From Dolomedes plantarius (Eukaryota; Arthropoda; Arachnida; Araneae; Dolomedidae), in assembly GCA_907164885.2 (NCBI GenBank), contig OU015492.1, positions 46,827,683-46,891,682 of the forward strand: a DNA stretch of 64,000 nucleotides, given 5' to 3'. A program made the position numbers and the translations under genes. Shown here piece by piece: positions 12,339 through 23,895 of the stretch. The stretch's first letter is position 1. Every line of letters begins with the position of its first letter. The notes under the pieces are model-generated. The model saw nothing but the letters and a program-made list of their open reading frames with translations. It was not told the origin of the DNA and made no database searches.

Positions 12339-12689
12339 CACCGTGAAGATTTAAAAATTGAGGTAGTCTTGACCGAGGAAAGCCACAACACAGAAGAATA
12401 TCGAATTATATTTTTATTAATAAGAAGCTCGGAATTACAGCTTCTCGGGGCAGTGTACAGAACGAAAAAAGCCTATCTCTACGTGATACCAAACCTTAAA
12501 TTAACTTATCTCGTCATGTGATCGTAGTAGGGTTTTAATTATCAATTGGTTAAAAGTTAGGGAAAGGCGTGACTAATTCGCTAAGGCATTTAATTATCTA
12601 CCCATGCTACGCAAGGTTTAGTGTTCGAGTAATAGGCCACCATTTAATATTTTCTCTCGAGGTTATTAGAACTTAGAATCAAAAAGCGA
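12339..12689. other. Unrecognised sequence after the hairpin
   Basis: A 78-residue frame (12285-12521, +) shows no known motif. Composition is less AT-biased than the DNA beyond 12.8 kb. Confidence 0.4.
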
Positions 12690-12767
12690 AATTAGTCCGA
12701 GCGCCGCAGGGAATTTAGAATAAATTAGAATTTCAAAGAGTTATAGGATTTTTAATGGTATAGAATA
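12690..12767. repeat. Dispersed ~75-bp repeat, copy 1
   Basis: Contains gccgcagggaatttag and ataggatttttaatg; the same stretch recurs in the same orientation at 16353-16426 with few differences. Flanking sequences do not match, so these are not full LTRs. Confidence 0.75.
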
Positions 12768-15730
12768 TCCCCCGTTCAAGAAGAGGCTGACCAACAATGC
12801 CTGCACTGAAGGGCAGACTCACCCAGATGAGTGAGGAAAAAAGGACGTTACATAAATTTGGAGAAGTTTATGTTAAGTAATTATCAGTAATAGTTAAATA
12901 AAAAAAATTTAAATCATGTGACGAGATGACACTATATTATTAGCAACTTTACTGAAAACATAAGAAAAATCACTTTGAGAAAAACAAGTAAACTTAAATT
13001 TTACAATTCTACATAATTTCCAGCTGAAAAAAAATGATGCGTAGGGCTGCAGTCCCCACACAACAAAAATCCCAGCAAAAAAATCAATTAAATTTACCAA
13101 AAAAAAATTTTTAAATCGCCAAAAAAAAATTTACTTGAAACATACATTGAAAACAATTGCTGTTACCACCCCGAGTCGAATAATAAAATAACCTTATTTT
13201 AAAAATAATAATAATATTACAAAAACCAAACAAAAATTAAATAAATTAAGTTGTACTTGACAACAAGTTGAAAATTCAAAATTTCTACTCAACTTTCATT
13301 ACTATGGAGTGAGTCCAAAAATTTTTTTTATTTATTTTTCTTGTAATGAATTATCTGTGCAACATTTTTAGTCCTTTCACAGTCATTAGTATGTTGAGGA
13401 AATTACATCATAGGGAAAAGACAGTCTTTTTGTTGCTGTGTCCTATTTCTTTCACAAGTGCAGAATACACCGAAATTTAAAAAAAAAAAAATCACACTAT
13501 CTTGATTTGTTTACATATAAAGAAAAATAGTTCTTCAGTTACATAATAAAAATGACAGTTTATAATAAAATTCCCACTCTTAATAAAAATCGCATTTCTA
13601 ATATGTAAATTGTATATAAAAATTACAGAACATTTATTATATTAATCAAAAAACTCAATCATTTAAAAAGTTTTCAGTATATCAATTCATATTCATTATA
13701 TTTAGTTTCATATCTTTATTTTTCTCATTACTCTCAGTTCAATATTCATTATATTAATTTTTTATTACAACAATATTTACTTATTAAAAAAAAATCTCTA
13801 TTCAATATTCTTTAGTTATACTTATTCATATTTATTCTAACTTTATTTACTTATTCTCAATGCTTTTCACTTTATTTTCAAATTATTTATTTACTATTCA
13901 TTTGTGTACACTTATTATAAGTTTATGTGGATCTAATTATTTGGGTTGAAGGTACCTTGTTTGTATGTTTGTTACCCAAACTCTTAGTTTTCAAACTCTT
14001 ACCTAGTCCTAACTCTAAGTAGTGAGGGGTTGTGTTTATGTTTGTGTAAAAGTGGCTTTCTTTCTCCCTATTGTTCAGTGACTAATTAGGAGGAAAGAAT
14101 GGCCGTACTGTGGACCAACCGTTATTCTCCCGACAGGATATAATAGCCAAAAAAACAAATCTTACATAGTGCAAAGATGGAGAAATAGGAAAAATGGGCA
14201 AATGTCATACCTGTGGGAGTGTAATTCAGAATTGGGGGGACAAAGGAGTGGCCATCCCAAGGCCTGTTTTAGTTATTACTCAAGCATATAGTTTTCAGCA
14301 CTTTAAGTGACTGAATTGATAAATTAAAAACAAATAACAAAAAAATTTAAAACGATCCTAAACAGCTGGGATGACTTCGAACGCGCTTGTAGAATGGGTG
14401 ATAGGAAAGATTTTTCAAGGAATATGAAATGTACTGAAAGATAAAAGAAGTAGAAATGTTATAGTCGGTGTTTAATTTCAGATCCAAAGAAATTCCACAT
14501 ATAATAGTACTCTTAAGAAGGAAGATTTAGTAAGACAACACATAATTAATTATATTAATTAAAAACACTTAATGATGTTAAGCATCAAACAAAACGGAAA
14601 ATGGATCTATTGTTTGTCATTAAATCGTGGTATAATTTTAATTTATCTGGTACATTATAATATCTTAGTTTGCAAGCATGGACAATTTCAGAATTTTGTT
14701 TGGTGTGAAAATTTGGTTTTCAATTTCATATTCAATAGGATCAATTATACACAACATATGAAATTATTAAACACACAATAATAAAATACCCCAATACAGA
14801 TAGTAATAATAATATTTTACTATTCCCTATTAATTACCATAATTCAATGTTAATGTTCAAAATTCAATTTCCAACGTATTATTCTATCAATTAACACAAA
14901 TAACCAAAATTTTTTTACCAATACCTAGCTTAGCTTTTTAAGTTAACCACGAAATCAATAAATCCAAATTAATTTTTCTTTTCTGATATAACATTTTGGT
15001 ATGAATCCTCGCTGTATGGATTTTACATATTCATCATTTCTATTCAATATCTCAAAACATATCTCTCATTATATTATTCTCTTTTACTTAAATTCGTAAA
15101 AATACTGACGAGGTTTCAAAATCAAAAGCAATATTTCAACAATAAACAAAAATACTTAATTTTTTAAAACAATTATAATTTCTATATATAGTAAATATTC
15201 ATGTGGATAGCAATGAAATTTAAATACACAAAACTTAAATTAAAATTCTTCACTTGAAATCAATCCCCGAAATCAAAACCAAATTTATAACGGACGAAAA
15301 AACAGAAGTACATCATGATTAAAAATAACTGAAAGCATTTTAAAAATATATACGATTCATGTTTACCCAGTCCAAATAACTAACCATATCAAATTTATAT
15401 TAAGCAAAATCATTATTAAATTTCGTTAAAATTTGTTCTAATTGTATCAGAGTATCAATATTATTAAAATCCCAATATTTAAACATTACATACAATTTTT
15501 CATATAACATTCTAAGAATTTTAAAAATTTCATTGACAATCTGTCTTACCTTTAATTTTGTTGATTTAATACCGATTTTTATTATATGTCACAAAATATA
15601 TTTACTTTAGTGAAGATTTACCACCGGTTATTACATTGTTTTCTGCAAATCCAAAAGCTGGAATAAGTTGTTGATGGAGGAATATTTTTCCTCTGCTCTG
15701 AAGCACCACTGGAGAGACATACAAAATAAA
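12768..15730. other. About 3 kb of AT-rich DNA, nothing recognised
   Basis: Rich in A and T runs. Frames at 12909-13100 (-) and 14572-14781 (+) lack motifs. A slightly more complex stretch lies at 13930-14280 but has no identifiable end structure. Confidence 0.55.
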
Positions 15731-16352
15731 ATTTAAAAAAAGAAAATATGGTCACGCTGTTTGACAAAACACCGCATGATAGAACGCTGACCCACTTTTT
15801 TCACTACGGAGAACATGGCTGGAATATTACTTTCAATTTCGCGCACACACTTATTGATGACACTCGCGATGAATTTAACTCCGTAATCACTGGTCGTCAC
15901 ACGGCAAGAAGAAAAAAAGCACAATCTTGAAATCCGGATAGAAGAACGATAAATATAAATCCACAATCACTGGTCATCACACGGCAAGACGAGAGAAGAG
16001 AGAAAAAAAAATCTCTTGCACCACACGGGCAGATGGGCGGGGAAGAAAACTCTGTACTTCGATGGATCATGATGAACGATGAACTCCCTCGAACGGCAAC
16101 TATAACTTCGATTCCGCTTTAATAGTTGGGTACTGAATGAGCGAGATTAGTTTTAAAATCACTCGCACGACAAAACACCCACAGAAGAAAGCATGACAAG
16201 TACTGGAATCCAGTTCCACGATATTAGGCAAGCAGCGTTCGAAAAGAAACCATTTCGTCCGGGCTTTTCTCGCTAGTCGTGCCGGCAGAAAAATGACTAG
16301 AACTCCGTTGCATTTCCCGAGCAGCAAAAATTTCCAAGAAAAATTAGTTCGA
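15731..16352. other. GC-richer unrecognised segment with an internal direct repeat
   Basis: The motif atcactggtc followed by tcacacggcaaga occurs at about 15885 and 15967. A 77-residue minus-strand frame (15733-15966) includes a stretch starting MFSVVKKVGQRS with no family I know. Texture is that of a leader or LTR-like sequence on the minus strand, but no terminal pairs were found. Confidence 0.35.
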
Positions 16353-16425
16353 ACCAAAATTAGTTCGAACGCCGCAGGGAATTTAGAATAAATTAGAATT
16401 TAAAAAAGTTATAGGATTTTTAATG

Positions 16426-16426
<1 letters not shown>
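16353..16426. repeat. Dispersed ~75-bp repeat, copy 2
   Basis: Same orientation and nearly same sequence as 12690-12767, including gccgcagggaatttag. It runs straight into a (TA)n tract. Confidence 0.75.
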
Positions 16427-16667
<241 letters not shown>

Positions 16668-16796
16668 AGGTGGTTGTTGCTAATGCAGAGGCACTTGTCA
16701 GAAGATATTGGTAAATTTCAGTTGTTGATGTAAACATTGACATACTAATGATAATATCCTTGATTATTTGCACCATTTTTCTATTAGAATATCTTG

Positions 16797-17121
16797 CTAA
16801 GCATTCAATTTTAGTGAAAAATCACGCACCATATTCTCCCGCCTTATCGTCAGCTGATTTTTTCCCTTTTCCGAAGCTTAAGATGTCCATGAAAGGACAG
16901 AGATTTGAAAACGTCTCGGATATAAAATCAAATGTTACGCGTATTTTTCGAACGGTTAGTTCCAAATCCTATAAAGAGCGTTTCGATGACTGGAAGAAAT
17001 GTTGGAAAAATTGCATAGACTCCTTTGGGAATTATTTTGAACGGGATAAATTTATTTGAAGGTGAGTAATATTTTTCTTATTTATAAAAAAAATGTCCAG
17101 CTACTTTATGGGCGCATCTTG
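16797..17121 (+). pseudogene. Mariner C-terminal remnant, same family as 10239-11589
   Basis: A plus-strand frame reads HAPYSPALSSADFFPFPKLKMSMKG..., i.e. the PPYSPDL..SDF motif with SPDL altered to SPAL but the third Asp (SADFF) kept, ending GNYFERDKF before TGA at 17057-17059. The 3' terminal repeat (CTACTTTATGGGCGC) follows and ends at 17121 before TA. The 5' two thirds and left terminal repeat are missing. Confidence 0.85.
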
Positions 17122-18029
17122 TATTATGGTGATTGTAGGAAGCTGGGGTTTAAATGTACAAGATAACGGAAAAAAAGTTAATGGAAAATTAATTAATCTA
17201 TAAATGCCTAAATGTATGCATACCATCTTCTATATGGGTCCATATTACACATACTTAAGGCTTTATTTTTTACATAGAATTTTGAGATCCTTCTACTGTG
17301 GACTTTGCGAACCTTTACTACTTTGCAATTTCTTTTTCAAACGATATGTTTCAGACATTGCATAGGTACATAAATGTTCATTTCTACCAAGATTCGAAAC
17401 TGACGTCAATTGTTTCTAATTTACTGTAGTATCTGAAGTAATCCATAAAAGTTATAATTTCGAACTTAAAGTCTCATTTATCTTGTATTTGGAAATAATG
17501 TGGAATAGAAATGTTAAAACTTAGATTCTGAGAACTCACATCAAAGCCCTTTTGTCTAAAACATTTATCTCGATGTTTTCACAGTCTGTGTCTAAAAGCC
17601 ACGTGTCTGCTACCTTATTTGAAATTGTCGCCGCATTTCAAAGCAAATATGAATAATTCAAATGTAAATAATGAGGTTGTTCCTACAACCGTGTCTCAAG
17701 TTTGATGAATATCTATCATACAAGCAAAGGTATTACTACTAAAGACATTCTAAAAGAAACAATAAACACAGCTTCCTCAATCGATAAAAATTAAATTTGA
17801 GATAGGACAAATGATTATTATTAATTTCGCAGAAAGTAAGAAATCGTCTTTTGCATACACCAGAAATAGAAAGGAAATTTGTTTAATGACAATAAATTAT
17901 TCTGTTATATTATTATATTGAAATTTGTTAAAGATACAAAATGTAAAGTTGCGAAGTTTGTTAGCAAAACCTTGTCTTTACGTTTCTAGAATCCATCTAT
18001 TCTCAATCTCTTCTGATCTATTCTTATAT
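17122..18029. other. AT-rich DNA, nothing recognised
   Basis: No frames, inverted ends or arrays seen. Confidence 0.6.
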
Positions 18030-18505
18030 ACATTAGTAATGAAAATGATATAAAATAGTGTTTATGAAAATATGATTCATATGTATCTTGATTAATATTT
18101 CTGCGATTATTATGTACGATTTCTGATTTTTATTCCTGATTTAACTGTAATATACTTCTAAATTATTGCCAATTATAAATATTTTGCTATTTTAGTTAGT
18201 TAGCATACTGTGAAACAACATTTATTTCATACAAATTGTCTGACTGATGAAAAGTAAGCCTCATGCTCTAAGTATTTGCATATCTAACTTTGATGCTTGT
18301 ATGTGAAAAATTGTTATAAAATATACTAATTAATTTAGGCAAAATCAAACAAATAAAATTTAATGTTTCATTTGATGTAAAACTGTTAAATAATACTAAA
18401 TATATATCTACATTTTCTGTTTAATTCCTATTTTTCCATGAAATTAATATTAAGCTTAAAGAGATAAATGTTATGTTTTAAAATTTTATTTCAATGTTGT
18501 TTCAG
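18030..18505. repeat. Inverted duplication, left arm
   Basis: Reads, as reverse complement, along 20572-21025 with many small differences. Shared blocks include gatatgcaaatac, ttggcaataatttag, ataatcrcagaaatatta and tttgcctaaattta. The arms are therefore old. The spacer is 18506-19155, and the Tc1 element 19156-20566 landed beside the right arm. Confidence 0.8.
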
Positions 18506-19155
18506 GGATACGAGCTTCAGCTTCCTAAATGAAGATTTAGTTCTCAATTAATCTTTTTATAATTAATCTTTAAGGGTGAGCATGCAATATTATCAAAATC
18601 AACAAATAAGCAATAAGACTCTGACTGAATTGAAGTCCAGATTTTTGATTGATGAGTCATTTAAAAAAGATATTCATTTAAAAAAATACACAGTTGCGGC
18701 CGTTTTGAGCCCTCAAAAATTAACTGCATGTATTTTAGTTATTTTTATTTTAAAAGCTTTTGACTGTGCTTTAATAATGCATGAACATCACGTAAAATAT
18801 GTAACCCCTTTGACTGATTACTTTAGCATTTTTTTTTGAAAGTACGATCATATAATCAGTTCTTCGATCATTCTTTTCATTCGTACAAAAATTAATTCTT
18901 CTGTGCTTGATTATGTGTATTTTGTCTACTTTTAGCTAATAAGCCTTGATTTCAGGCGATAAACTTAAATGTCACCAGTGAGAACGTTTTTTGTGTTATT
19001 TCACAGTAGGTGATGGAAATGATAGGAGTAAATGCATTTGTAGAAGTTCCTGTTTTCGCTTTATTTAAGCTAGAACTCGCATTTTTTAGCTGCATGATGA
19101 AGCTTAAAAATTAATTGGGAAGTAAAATTTTTTTTTCGAAGCTGAAAATCATATA
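18506..19155. other. Spacer of the inverted duplication
   Basis: AT-rich; holds an 87-residue plus-strand frame (18576-18839) with no known motif. Without the Tc1 insertion this would be the loop between the arms. Confidence 0.5.
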
Positions 19156-20566
19156 CACTGCTGGCCACCCAAATTGCAACACCAAGAAAGACAAAAGATA
19201 TCACAACAAAATTTATTTTGTAGATAACATGTTGACCAAGTATCAAATGATTAAATTTATAGACTTCTGTGAAGTGTGGTTCCTGCCAAAATCAGTAGCC
19301 AGAGTAGTCGCCATTGTTGGAGATCACCGCTGCCACACGCCTCGGCATTGATTCAAAGAAACTTTGGATGAGTTCTTGGGGTACAGCAGACCAAGCAGCT
19401 TCCACACGTTGCCAAAATTGATCTGCTGTGGCAGCTGGGGATGGAATCTGGGTCAATCGTAGAGCAACCATGGACCACATGTTTTCTATCGGCGAAAGAT
19501 CCGGAGAGCGAGGTGGCCAGGGAAGCAATTCAATCTGGCGATTGACGAAGAACCGTTGGACAATGCGTGCCACGTGTAGTCGAGCATTATCCTGTTGAAA
19601 TATGGCTGTGGGCAAGCCCTGAAAGTAAGGAATGACAACTGGCTCCAACACCTCGGAGATGTAGCGCTGGCTGTTTAAAGTACCGGCAATGCGTACTAAA
19701 GGTGTGCGAGAGTGATATCCAATACCGCCCCATACCATAATACCCGGTGCAGGGCCAGTGTGGCGGTGCATAACGCAGCTGTTCAGCATCCTCTCTTCAC
19801 GGTGTCTCTAGACTCGAATGCGACCATCGTGGTGTTGCAGACAGAAGCGTGACTCGTCAGTAAAGACCATTTCATTCCATTCTGCCGTACACATCCTTCT
19901 GTCATCGCACCATTGGCGGCGGAGACGTCTGTGGTTCTGCGTCAAGGGTAGACAAAGCAATGGATGTCTTGCGGACAGACCACTCTGCTGCAAACGGCGT
20001 CGAATGGTACGCGCAGACACTGGATGATGCGTTACAGACTGCATGTGCTGTGGTATGGTTCGTGATGTGACTGAGCGATCCGTCACTGCCATGCGCACAA
20101 TTTGCCTGTCATCACGTGAAGTGGTGCGCTGAGGTGGATGCGATCGAACACGCCGGTCCGTCGTACCCTCCTGCATCCAACGATCACATATCCGCATTAC
20201 AGTTGTTTGGTTTCGTCCAACACGACTACCGATTTCCCTGAAAGATAATCCACAATGTCGGTAGGCCACTATCCTTCCTCTGTCGAACTCGGATACTTGA
20301 TCAAAAGATGATCGCTGTTTTCGACGAGGCATAATTGATCGTTTTTTTTGAAAAAACCACAAAAAAAAACACAATTGCCGAACTTGAAATCGTCGAAATC
20401 TCCAAGCCTTAAATAGCGCTTTGAAGTGGCGCCACAGGCGCGCGTGATGTGCGTCTGCGCTGAAATTCTAATCATTTGCATATCTCACCTCCGCTAATGC
20501 ATGTTGTAAATTTCATGTTATTTGCATGTTTCCTTTAGGGTGTTGCATTTACAGTGGCCAGCAGTG
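19156..20566 (-). mobile_element. Tc1-like element (DD34E), copy 1
   Basis: Ends CACTGCTGGCCAC at both termini (inverted), followed inward by a shared TGCAACACC, with TA on each side (19154-19155 and 20567-20568). Length 1411 bases. Single minus-strand transposase. A second copy lies in the opposite orientation at 22167-23570. Left and right outer sequence are the ends of the inverted duplication. Confidence 0.95.
19292..20332 (-). pseudogene. Tc1 transposase (DD34E) with one nonsense codon
   Basis: From ATG at 20332 (MPRRKQRSS) to TAG/TAA after GDYSGY, 346 codons, the usual length for the family. N-terminal paired-type DNA-binding region with SFREIGSRVGRNQTTVMRI, a second helix-turn-helix with SARTIRRRL, then the DDE core: FTDESRF, FQQDNARLH, and SPDLSPIEN. 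The spacing between the second Asp and Glu is 34. The single clear lesion is TAG at codon 175 (19808-19810), where the sister copy has Trp. All three catalytic acids are present, so this copy died by one substitution. Confidence 0.93.
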
Positions 20567-20571
20567 TATAT

Positions 20572-21025
20572 GAAACAACATTTATTTAAATTAAAAAATG
20601 CAATATATATCACCTAAGCTTAATAGTAATTTCAAGGAAAAATAAGAATTAAATAGAAAGAAATAGAAATATCTTTTGTATTTTATCAAATGAAACGTTA
20701 CATTTTATTTATTTAAATTTGCCTAAATTTAGTAATATATTTTTATATCAAATATCCACATACAAACATCAAAGTAAGATATGCAAATACGTAGTTCATG
20801 AGGCTTATATTACATAAGTTACGATAATTTGAATGAAATTATTATTTTTTCCCAGTATACTAACTAAAATTGTAAAATATTTTTAATTGGCAATAATTTA
20901 GATGTATACTGCAGTTAAATCAGAAATAGAAATCATAGATCATATATAATAATCACAGAAATATTAATCATGATGCATGTGAAACTAATTTTTATAAACA
21001 GTATACTTGACAGAAAGCCGAATCA
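20572..21025. repeat. Inverted duplication, right arm
   Basis: Reverse-complement partner of 18030-18505; see that entry for shared blocks. It starts six bases past the end of the Tc1 element. Confidence 0.8.
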
Positions 21026-22166
21026 AATTTACTTGAGATTATTCGAGATTATTATTTGGGTCATATCGAGTTAAAATGTTGGTAGGAATCCCTAGCAAAA
21101 ATAGAATTGCTGAGTGTTACAAATTTTATCTGTTGACAACTCTGGTTCACAAGCGTTTTCTGATGAAGTGTTTCATGTGTACATTCAGTGTGTATATTTG
21201 TCATGAAGATTGTTTGTTCTTGATCCAAGGGATGAATTCTGTTCAACAATTGGTAATTCTGTGGTCCATGGATGAGAAAAAAGTACCTAACATTTCGATT
21301 TCGATTTCGATTTCTGAAAACGAAAAATAAAATGCCACTTCTTCTGTACTTTTCAGGAATTCCTGTAGCGAAATTAATGAAGAAAAAAATACACGGACAA
21401 GAAGCATGTAGCAATGAAAGAGCCTTTTGAAAAGATGAAAAAAGAACCTCAATGAAAAGACACTAAAACAAAAAACAATGTTTCAGTTTGGAAAAGAGAA
21501 TACGATTTAGCAAGATCTATGGGTAGACGGCCTCAAGCAAAATGTGTAATGAGAAGTACCTCAACGAACTATCTATATCAATATGAATGCATAATTAGGA
21601 AAACACAAAGACTTCGTCACCAAATGTTTTGTCTTCTATAACAGCACACAGATAGACTCTGCGTCTCCGGTTTATGTTTACTTCTGAGTATCTTTAATTT
21701 ATATATGGTTTCTACATAGAAAAACATATGAAATGGCGCATTTTTGTGAACTGTACAGGTGCAGTGTTATTTATTTGTTTCAATTCTAATACATTTCTAT
21801 CATAAAAGGTTCACATAGCTTTTTAATATTCCTAATTAAAACTAAGAATGACAACTACATTCGAAGTTGATCGGCAGGCTGAAGAACATTAGACGTGAAT
21901 TTCACTATGGACTATTCAAAGATGTATTTTGCATTCATTAGTGGCATTTATGGATTATCGAAAGAGTCAATTACATTCAGTGCTAATGGACTCGACCTGA
22001 TGAAGATTTTTATTAATTGGTTTGAAACTAGTTGTCATTTAAAGCACTGGTGAAGATTTCTGTACTTGTTATGCGTTTTCCGCAAGTTTCGTGAAAGCAA
22101 CGACTGTATTAATTCAGAAAATCTTATGGAGAAATATAACATAAACAAATACGTTTAGAAAAAATA
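21026..22166. other. Unique-looking DNA between two Tc1 copies
   Basis: Frames at 21061-21414 (-), 21076-21330 (+) and 21243-21452 (-) carry no known motif. A short hexamer run (atttcg) lies at 21294-21313. Nothing else recognised. Confidence 0.5.
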
Positions 22167-23570
22167 CACTGCTGGCCACTGTAAATGCAACACCCTGAAG
22201 GAAACATGCAAATAACATGAAATTTACAACATGCATTAGCGGAGGTGAGATATGCAAATGATTAAAATTTCAGCGCAGACGCACATCACGCGCGCGTGTG
22301 GTGCCACTTCAAAGCGCTATTTTAGGCTTGGAGATTTCGACGATTTCAAGTTCGGCAATTGTGTTTTTCTTGTGGTTTTTTCAAAAAAAAAAACGATCAA
22401 TTATGCCTCGCCGAAAACGGCGATCATCTTTTGATGAAATATCCGAGTTCGACAGAGGAAGGATAGTGGCCTACCGAGATTGTGGATTATCTTTCAGGGA
22501 AATCGGTAGTCGTGTTGGACGAAACCAAACAACTATAATGCGGATATGTGATCACTGGATGCAAGAGGGTACGACGGACCGGCGTGTTCGATCACATCCA
22601 CCTCAACGCACCACTTCACGTGATGACAGGCAAATTGTGCGCATGGCAGTGACGGATCGCTCAGTCACATCACGAACCATAGCACAGCACATGCAGTCTG
22701 TAACGCATCATCCAGTGTCTGCGCGTACCATTCGACGCCGTTTACTGCAGAGTGGTCTGTCCGCAAGACGTCCATTCCTTTGTCTACCCTTGACGCAGAA
22801 CCACAGACGTCTCCGCCGCCAATGGTGCGATTACAGAAGGATGTGGACAGCAGAATGGAATGAAATTGCCTTTACTGACGAGTCACGATTCTGTCTGCAA
22901 CACCACGATGGTCGCATTCGAGTCTGGACACACCGTGAAGAGAGGATGCTGAACAGCTGCGTTATGCACCGCCACACTGGTCCTGCACCGGGTATTATGG
23001 TATGGGGCGCTTTTGGATATCACTCTCGCACACCTCTAGTACGCATTGCCGGAACTTTAAACAGCCAGCGCTACATCACCGAGGTGTTGGAGCCAGGTAT
23101 CCTTCCTTACCTTCAGAGCTTTCTCACAGCCATATTTCAACAGGTTAATGCGCGACCACGCATTGTCCAACGGTTCTTCGTCAATCGCCAGATTGAATTG
23201 CTTCCCTGGCCGCCTCGCTCTCCGGATCTTTCGCCGATAGAAAACATGTGGTCCATGGTTGCTCTACGATTGACCCAGATTCCATCCCCAGCTGCCACAG
23301 CAGATCAACTTTGGCAACGTGTGGAAGCTGCTTGGTCTGCTGTACCCCAAGAACTCATCCAAAGTCTCTTTGAATCAATGCCGAGGCGTGTGGCAGCGGT
23401 GATCTCCAACAATGGCAGCTACTCTGGCTACTGATTTTGGCAGGAACCACACTTCACAGAAGTCTACAAATTTAATCATTTGATACTTGGTCAACATGTT
23501 ATCTACAAAATAAATTTTGTTGTGATATCTCTTGTCTTTCTTGGTGTTGCAATTTGGGTGGCCAGCAGTG
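22167..23570 (+). mobile_element. Tc1-like element (DD34E), copy 2
   Basis: Ends CACTGCTGGCCAC inverted at both sides, TA at 22165-22166 and 23571-23572, length 1404 bases. Same family as 19156-20566 but inverted, about 1.6 kb away. The sequence between the ends is very similar over the whole length. Confidence 0.95.
22403..23434 (+). CDS. Tc1 transposase, open but catalytically broken
   Basis: ATG at 22403 (MPRRKRRSS) is chosen because it matches the start in the sister copy; the frame stays open upstream to 22298 through leader sequence. 343 residues. Helix-turn-helix region about 13-56, second DNA-binding part about 60-120 (SARTIRRRL at 106-114), DDE core with Asp159 in FTDESRF and Glu280 in SPDLSPIEN. 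The second catalytic Asp of QQDNARPH is Val248 here (GTT instead of GAT), and the next three residues after RP are deleted (9 bases), so the spacing drops to 31. The protein could still bind DNA but should not cut it. No promoter signal was judged. Confidence 0.9.
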   Translation: MPRRKRRSSFDEISEFDRGRIVAYRDCGLSFREIGSRVGRNQTTIMRICDHWMQEGTTDRRVRSHPPQRTTSRDDRQIVRMAVTDRSVTSRTIAQHMQSVTHHPVSARTIRRRLLQSGLSARRPFLCLPLTQNHRRLRRQWCDYRRMWTAEWNEIAFTDESRFCLQHHDGRIRVWTHREERMLNSCVMHRHTGPAPGIMVWGAFGYHSRTPLVRIAGTLNSQRYITEVLEPGILPYLQSFLTAIFQQVNARPRIVQRFFVNRQIELLPWPPRSPDLSPIENMWSMVALRLTQIPSPAATADQLWQRVEAAWSAVPQELIQSLFESMPRRVAAVISNNGSYSGY

Positions 23571-23626
23571 TATATAAAGTCATTTTAAAGAATTTACACT
23601 GTTTTGAGCTTAATTACATATTTGTA

Positions 23627-23880
23627 TTGCCGCATGGCTTAGTTGTTAGCGTCGTGCTTTTCCAATCTGTGTGCTTGGGTTCAAATCCCGAATAAGTCTT
23701 GGTCGTTACCGCGTTGTTCCCTCAATGCTGTCTAACTGAAATGTTGCTCTCATAATTAAGTAGCCAGATAGATAGCTGTGAATAACAAAATGAGACTGTC
23801 TCACGACAAAGTGCTTCCGCATTTGAAAGGAAATCGTGTTGTGCTTAAACATTATTTGAAATGTGTATCACAATAACATG
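23627..23880 (+). mobile_element. tRNA-derived SINE
   Basis: The A-box-like TGGCTTAGTTGTTAGC and B-box ggttcaaatcc are spaced as in a tRNA. The presumed acceptor arms (gccgcat and the bases after the B-box arm) do not pair, and the sequence continues without interruption into an unrelated body. So it is a SINE head, not a gene. The 3' limit is uncertain; the next mariner begins near 23896. Confidence 0.65.
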
Positions 23881-23895
23881 TGAAACAAAACTCTA

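Noticed and set aside
23627..23700. Functional tRNA gene
   Set aside because: A and B boxes are present but acceptor arms do not pair; it is a SINE head. The same holds for 11598, 26720, 42568 and 46811.
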